Origin: Streptomyces olivochromogenes
GTDB taxonomy: Bacteria > Actinomycetota > Actinomycetes > Streptomycetales > Streptomycetaceae
Assembly (NCBI RefSeq): GCF_021538895.1
Contig: NZ_JADDRL010000059.1
Span: 1-57,897, forward strand
Direction: 5' to 3'
DNA length: 57,897 nt
The position numbers and the translations under genes are program-made. Below the pieces are notes generated by a model, which was not told the DNA's origin, ran no database searches, and saw nothing but the letters and a program-made list of their open reading frames with translations. Every line of letters begins with the position of its first letter. The stretch's first letter is position 1. Positions 53,740-57,897 of the stretch are shown here, one piece after another.

Positions 53740-54006
53740 CTACCGGCCCAGGCCGAGGCGCGCCAGGTAGCCGGTGAGCGTCGCCGGGGAGTCGCCCGTC
53801 CAGCCGACGTAACCGTCCGGGCGGACGAGGAACAGGCCCGTTCCGTACGGCTCGGGGGCCGGGCCGCGGACGGTCCGCACCCCGTCGCCCGGCTCCGGTG
53901 CCCGCGCGCCCAGCAGGGTCCAGTGCGGTCCGCGGAAGGCGTCGAAGAGCCGTACGCCGTCGACCGTCCCGTCGGGGGCGCGGTCCCCGGCCCGCGGTCC
54001 GGGCGA
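53740..54006 (-). pseudogene. C-terminal remnant of an FAD-dependent aromatic monooxygenase
   Basis: Read on the minus strand from about 54006 to the TAG at 53740: AGDRAPDGTVDGVRLFDAFR, HWTLLGARAP, then GLFLVRPDGYVGWTGDSPAT and a short end. This is the thioredoxin-like C-terminal segment of PheA/TfdB-type FAD hydroxylases. The FAD-binding and catalytic 400-odd residues are missing, and homology stops near 54005 at the junction with the TetR remnant on the other strand. Confidence 0.75.
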
Positions 54007-54239
54007 CCTCGACGGCGTACTCGTACACCATCGGCTTCGTCACCGAGGAGCAGGGCGTGCGGCCGCTGCCGGACGAGCGCCGCGAGGGTTACGACGTCGC
54101 CGAGCGCGCCCGCCGCATGGCCGATTTCCCCCTGTCGGCCGCAGCGGGCGCGGAGATCTTCGAGGACTACGACCGCGGCTTCGAGGAGGGGCCGGCCCTG
54201 GTCGTCGCGGGGATCGAGGCCCGGTACGGCATCCGCTGA
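54007..54239 (+). pseudogene. C-terminal remnant of a TetR-family regulator
   Basis: The plus-strand frame reads TAYSYTIGFVTEEQGVRPLP, then GYDVAERARRMADFPLSA and FEEGPALVVAGIEARYGIR before TGA. This matches the end of the ligand domain of TetR_C-type repressors. There is no HTH and no start; upstream the frame is antisense to the monooxygenase remnant. Both remnants point outward from about 54006. Confidence 0.65.
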
Positions 54240-54318
54240 ACCGGGTCACCCGCCCGGAAAGCCACCCCCGCGGCGGAACGGCCAATTCACTTCCGGTCGT
54301 ATCGCAATGTCATTCCGT

Positions 54319-54329
54319 GTTCACCTGAG
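54319..54329 (+). promoter_or_regulatory. Possible PHO-box half site
   Basis: GTTCACCTGAG matches the 11-bp direct-repeat unit of Streptomyces PhoP boxes (GTTCACC...), 83 bases before the glycosyltransferase start. The flanking 11-mers fit poorly, so this is only suggestive. Confidence 0.25.
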
Positions 54330-54411
54330 AGTTGCTGTGCTGTCGCGTCCGAGCGGCGGAGCCGTCGAAGGATCGCGGAGATATTTCCGAAGCGAGCACG
54401 GGTGTACACAC

Positions 54412-55395
54412 GTGGCCAACGAACCGACCCTGTCCGTCATCGTCCCCTGCTACAACATCGAGACCTACGTCGCCGACACGGTGACCAGCCTCGCGAACAA
54501 CGCACGGGACGACTTCGAGTTCATCTTCGTCGAGGACCGGTCCACCAAGGACAAGACCTACGAGGCGTTGCTCGAACTCACCAAGCGGCTCAAGAACAGC
54601 AGGGTGATCCGGCACGAGCAGAACGGCGGTCTGGCCACCGCACGCAACACCGGCATCGACGCGGCCGAGGGCACCTACCTCACCTTCCTCGACGGTGACG
54701 ACTGGCTCGCCCCGGGCTACCTGAGCGACCTGACCGACTGCGTCCAGCGCTTCGACGTCGACTTCGTGCGCACCGACCACGTCCAGGTCACCGGCGTCGA
54801 GCGCGCCGTCCACCGGGCCCCCGAGGGACGCCGGCACATACCGCTCGACCCGCGCTCCTCGATCCTCCCGGTCGACGAGACGACCATGGTCGACTACCCG
54901 TACGCGTGGGCAGGCGTCTACCACCGCCGGCTGCTCGACCGCGGCCTGCTGCGCTTCCACGACGGACTGCGCACCGCCGAGGACCGCCCCTGGATCTGGG
55001 AGCTGCACCGCAGGGCCGACTCCTACGTCGCCGCCAGCCTGCGCGGCGTCTTCTACCGCCGGGGCGTGGCCAGCTCGCTGACCCAGATCGGCGACGTCCG
55101 CCAGCTGGACTTCTTCCGCTCCTTCGACCTCGTCCTCGCCGAGCTCGCCGACGACCCCGAGGTCAGCAAGCTGCGCAAGAAGGCGCTGCGCAACTACTGC
55201 GTCGTCATCGCCCACCAGCTCGCCGACCGTGCCCGCTTCGAGCGCAGCGTCGCCGCCAAACTGCGGCAGATGGCCTCCGAGGCGCTGGGCAGAATGACGG
55301 AGGACGAGCTCAACGAGGCCCTCGTCGGCATGGGCGAGGAACGAGTCAACACACTGCGGCGCATCCGCGGCGGCATGAAGGGAGTCGCGGCATGA
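54412..55395 (+). CDS. Family-2 glycosyltransferase, cell-wall glycan type
   Basis: 327 aa. GT-A fold: LSVIVPCYNIETYVADTV near the N-terminus, the Asp in FVEDRS, GGLATARNTGIDAAEG and the DxD motif in FLDGDDWL. It resembles GT2 enzymes of teichoic or sialic-acid-like polymer synthesis. GTG 54412 is chosen because the family's first strand follows at once; ATG 54310 in frame would add 34 unlikely residues. The stop overlaps the next start (ATGA), forming an operon with a polysialyltransferase-like gene. Confidence 0.88.
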   Translation: MANEPTLSVIVPCYNIETYVADTVTSLANNARDDFEFIFVEDRSTKDKTYEALLELTKRLKNSRVIRHEQNGGLATARNTGIDAAEGTYLTFLDGDDWLAPGYLSDLTDCVQRFDVDFVRTDHVQVTGVERAVHRAPEGRRHIPLDPRSSILPVDETTMVDYPYAWAGVYHRRLLDRGLLRFHDGLRTAEDRPWIWELHRRADSYVAASLRGVFYRRGVASSLTQIGDVRQLDFFRSFDLVLAELADDPEVSKLRKKALRNYCVVIAHQLADRARFERSVAAKLRQMASEALGRMTEDELNEALVGMGEERVNTLRRIRGGMKGVAA

Positions 55396-56771
55396 GCGGC
55401 ACGGCCCGGACCGGTACCGGCAAGAGCGGTACGACCCAGATCTTCTTCTCGGCCACCCAGTACGCGGCGGCCACCGTCACCGCGGCGATCCGCGCCGGGC
55501 TCTTCGGCCCGCGCGAGGAGCACCGCCGCATCCTCGTCGTCAGCAACACCGCCGCGATCCCCGAGGTCGGCACCCCGCTGGACCGGATGGCCGGGTTCGA
55601 GAAGCTGCGCCCCGAGTTCGACGAGGTGCGCTCCTGGAACGACTTCATCTCCCCGCACCACCCGGCCGGCTGGTCCCCGCGCGCCCAGGACGCCCTGCTG
55701 TGGGAGAAGGCCGTACGCCTCGCCTGGGACCTGGGTGACGCGCCCGTCGAGATCGCCTGCGAGTCCATCCAGGCCAACCCCTCCCGCGCGGTCTGCGACA
55801 TCTTCGCCGACAGCCCGATCCACGTGTACGCGGACGGCCTGATGAGCTACGGCCCCACCCGCAACCGGATCCCGCACGGCATGAACAGCCGCATCGCGCG
55901 CGTCCTCCACCTCGACCTGATACCCGGGCTGCGCCCGATGCTCCTGTCGGAGTACGGCGTCGAGCCCGAGCCGGTGCCGGGCGACGCCATTGTCGAGGTG
56001 CTCGCGCAGATCGGCGAGGACGGCGCCGGCATCCTCGCCGAGCGGATCCCCGCCGAGAGCCGCCCCACCGCCGTGCTCCTCGGCCAGTACCTCTCCGCCA
56101 TCGACCTGATCACCCAGGACGAGGAGGAGGAGCTGCACGTCCGCATGTTGCGGGCGGCCGCCCGGGCCGGCCACCAGAGCGTGCTGTTCAAGCCCCACCC
56201 CAGCGCGCCCTCCGTGTACAACAACTCGCTGGAGACGGCGGCCGCGGAGCTCGGCGTACGGCTGACCGTCCTGCGCGACCCGGTGCTCGCCGAGACCGTC
56301 TTCGCCCACCTGAAGCCGGAACTGGTCATCGGCTGCTTCTCCACCGCCCTGATGACCGCGGCCGCCTTCTACGGCATCCCCGTGGCCCGCGTCGGCACCG
56401 AGCTGCTCCTCGAACGCATCACCCCGTACGAGAACAGCAACCGCGTCCCCCTCACCATCATCGACGCGGCCCTCCCGGACGCCGAGCGCGCCACCCTGGG
56501 CACCCCGCTCGCCCTCGCCGCCCTGAGCGCGGAGCTGGGCCCGCTGGTGCGCACCGTGGGCTACTGCATGCAGTCCCGCAAGCACCCGGGCCTGCACGAA
56601 GAGGCGGCCGCCTGGCTCACCGCGCACCTCGCCGAGCACCCGCAGTACTTCAAGAAGCGCCGCCTCACCAGCCTGCGCCTGCCCGGCGGCAGCCCCATCC
56701 GCGCCGAGTCCCTGCGCCGCCACCCGGCGGTGCGCCGGGCCGTGCGGCAGATCCGGGCCCGCCAGGGCTGA
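55392..56771 (+). CDS. Alpha-2,8-polysialyltransferase-family protein
   Basis: 459 aa of the POLYST family, which polymerises sialic-acid-type sugars. Features: FFSATQYAAATVTAAIRAG near the start, IHVYADGLMSYGPTRN, VLLGQYLSAIDLI, the nucleotide-sugar motif LFKPHPSAPSVYNNSLE (HP pair), and CFSTALMTAAAFYGIPVARV. In Streptomyces such genes are tied to Kdn-containing teichulosonic acids, an assignment from memory. ATGA overlap with the preceding glycosyltransferase. Ends before a perfect terminator hairpin. Confidence 0.88.
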   Translation: MSGTARTGTGKSGTTQIFFSATQYAAATVTAAIRAGLFGPREEHRRILVVSNTAAIPEVGTPLDRMAGFEKLRPEFDEVRSWNDFISPHHPAGWSPRAQDALLWEKAVRLAWDLGDAPVEIACESIQANPSRAVCDIFADSPIHVYADGLMSYGPTRNRIPHGMNSRIARVLHLDLIPGLRPMLLSEYGVEPEPVPGDAIVEVLAQIGEDGAGILAERIPAESRPTAVLLGQYLSAIDLITQDEEEELHVRMLRAAARAGHQSVLFKPHPSAPSVYNNSLETAAAELGVRLTVLRDPVLAETVFAHLKPELVIGCFSTALMTAAAFYGIPVARVGTELLLERITPYENSNRVPLTIIDAALPDAERATLGTPLALAALSAELGPLVRTVGYCMQSRKHPGLHEEAAAWLTAHLAEHPQYFKKRRLTSLRLPGGSPIRAESLRRHPAVRRAVRQIRARQG

Positions 56772-56786
56772 TCCGCGGACGACGAC

Positions 56787-56821
56787 CGAAGGCCGGTGGG
56801 GCATCCCCACCGGCCTTCGGC
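56787..56821. terminator. Strong bidirectional terminator hairpin
   Basis: Perfect 16-bp stem CCGAAGGCCGGTGGGG / CCCCACCGGCCTTCGG with loop CAT, between the convergent polysialyltransferase-like and acyltransferase genes. Confidence 0.9.
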
Positions 56822-56847
56822 CCGTTCAGCGCGTACGGCGCGGGAAT

Positions 56848-57897
56848 TCAGCGCAGCACGGGTCGTCTCGGCGCGCGGGTCGCCAGCGCCCGCTTCAGCC
56901 GGGGTCCGAACGGCCGCTCCACACCGCGGTGGATCAGCCAGGCCAGGCCCAGCAGAACGGCGATCGTGACCACGAGCGTGGGCCACGGGCCCAGGCCCAG
57001 ATCCCGGTGCAGCAGCCGGACGACGAACCAGCCCAGATGCTCGTGGATCAGGTAGAAGGGGTACGTCAACGCCCCGGCCACCGTCAGCCAGCGCCAGTTC
57101 GCCCAGCGTGTCCAGCCCAGCGCCACCGCGGCCACCGCGCCGAAGGCCAGGGTCACGATCAGCTGGATGACGTACGGATCGCGGTGGAAGGCGCCGCCCT
57201 CCATGCCGGGGTGCCACAGCCCAGTGGTCGAGTAGCGCTGGCCGAGCAGCCAGGAGACGGTGACGATGCCCCACAGGAGCAGGTCGCTGCCGTAGCGGTG
57301 GATGAGGTAGAGGGCGAGGCCGCCGATGAAGAACGGCGCGTGGTCGCGCATCACCAGTTCGTCGGTGAGCGGGTTGTCGGCGACCCGGGCGAACACACCG
57401 GCCAGGGTCCACAGGCAGCAGAAGAGCACCACCCGGCGGTAGGTGACGCCCCGCCAGACGACGAACAGGGCGAACAGGGCGTAGAAACGCACCTCGACCC
57501 AGAGCGTCCAGCACACGCCGAGGACGCGCGGCACACCCATCGGCTGCTGCAGCATCGTCAGGTTGACCAGGAACTCGTCGAGCCGGACCGGACGGACGAC
57601 CACCGGCAGCAGCAGGGACGCGGCGGTGATCAGGAACAGGGCGGCCCAGTACGCCGGGTAGAGGCGGGCGACCCGGGAGCGGAAGAACTGGCCGAGGGTG
57701 CGGCCCCAACTGCTCATGCAGATCACGAAGCCGCTGATGACGAAGAAGAACTGCACGCCCAGACAGCCGTACACGGCGGCCTGGGAGAGCGTCGGGAACA
57801 CCCGGGCGGGGGACTGGTGCCAGGAGCCGGCGACGGCGCCGCCCTTCCCGGCGAAGTGGTAGAGGCAGACCATCAGGGCGGCCAGCAGACGCAGGCC
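56848..57897 (-). CDS. Acyltransferase-3 family membrane protein, 5' end cut by the window
   Basis: Polytopic O-acyltransferase of the Acyl_transf_3/OafA group, which O-acylates surface sugars or antibiotics. The frame is open to the window edge; the edge residues GLRLLAALMVCLYHF are the usual first helix, so the true start is only a few codons outside and 349 residues are visible. The catalytic His is in YHF, and further signatures are GCLGVQFFFVISGFVICMS, RVARLYPAYWAAL and TYPFYLIHEHLG. About ten transmembrane helices. The neighbouring wall-glycan genes suggest the glycan as acceptor. Confidence 0.9.
   Translation of the reverse strand, partial: GLRLLAALMVCLYHFAGKGGAVAGSWHQSPARVFPTLSQAAVYGCLGVQFFFVISGFVICMSSWGRTLGQFFRSRVARLYPAYWAALFLITAASLLLPVVVRPVRLDEFLVNLTMLQQPMGVPRVLGVCWTLWVEVRFYALFALFVVWRGVTYRRVVLFCCLWTLAGVFARVADNPLTDELVMRDHAPFFIGGLALYLIHRYGSDLLLWGIVTVSWLLGQRYSTTGLWHPGMEGGAFHRDPYVIQLIVTLAFGAVAAVALGWTRWANWRWLTVAGALTYPFYLIHEHLGWFVVRLLHRDLGLGPWPTLVVTIAVLLGLAWLIHRGVERPFGPRLKRALATRAPRRPVLR

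Overview
The window is high-GC actinobacterial chromosome, almost certainly Streptomyces. Nearly every codon ends in G or C, GTG starts and ATGA/GTGA stop-start overlaps are common, and the gene content (glyA, trpS, sdhCDAB, an SCO4848-type membrane protein, a GH20 hexosaminidase, a teichulosonic-acid-type glycan locus) resembles, from memory, the SCO4828-SCO4880 core region of S. coelicolor. There are no insertion sequences, phage genes, tRNAs, rRNAs or CRISPR arrays that I can see. Both window ends cut through genes.

Layout. 0-5.5 kb: glycine-betaine/choline operon (GMC choline dehydrogenase, ABC ATPase, fused double permease, binding lipoprotein). 5.5-11.1 kb: PEP-mutase-like and AhpD-like genes with a divergent MocR regulator, a DMT transporter, and a GntR regulator followed by a DUF1648 membrane protein. 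11.2-18.4 kb: a lipoprotein plus YgiC-like ATP-grasp pair, ornithine aminotransferase, glyA behind a ZTP riboswitch, trpS and a 2H phosphoesterase. 18.4-22.2 kb: dprE2, dprE1, a PAP2 phosphatase and a UbiA-family transferase, together the decaprenyl-phosphoryl-arabinose (DPA) branch. 22.3-26.1 kb: YihY/BrkB protein, D-Ala-D-Ala carboxypeptidase, SCO4848-type protein and a frameshifted metallophosphoesterase. 26.2-33.1 kb: an unpartnered family-5 solute-binding protein, a HATPase protein, and a two-component system divergent from an MMPL transporter. 33.1-39.2 kb: Uma2, TetR, VOC and unknown genes, then sdhCDAB. 39.4-46.3 kb: OHCU decarboxylase, GH20, small unknown proteins and a 17-bp-period minisatellite. 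46.4-50.2 kb: two paralogous modules, each an ECF sigma factor followed by a single-pass protein with a two-cysteine outer domain. 50.4-57.9 kb: L,D-transpeptidase, mutase large subunit, LysE exporter, a deletion scar, then a glycosyltransferase/polysialyltransferase-like operon and an acyltransferase.

Main observations. (1) A family of short palindromic repeats (GGGGGTCCCCCC ... GGGGGAGG) sits inside three genes, always in the same orientation to the host gene. It is in frame in two and breaks the reading frame of a metallophosphoesterase. (2) The duplicated sigma/two-cysteine membrane protein modules are the best candidate for an undescribed signalling system. (3) The DPA pathway lies in a genus not expected to make arabinogalactan, and its DprE1 has Ala where the mycobacterial benzothiazinone-target Cys would be. 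(4) Two truncated C-termini pointing outward at 53.7-54.2 kb look like a deletion scar through a divergent TetR/monooxygenase pair. (5) Regulatory elements are legible: a ZTP riboswitch, a perfect inverted repeat across the start codon of a GntR gene, three stacked hairpins before the solute-binding protein gene, and several bidirectional terminators.

All assignments come from reading the sequence and recalling family motifs. No database search was run.
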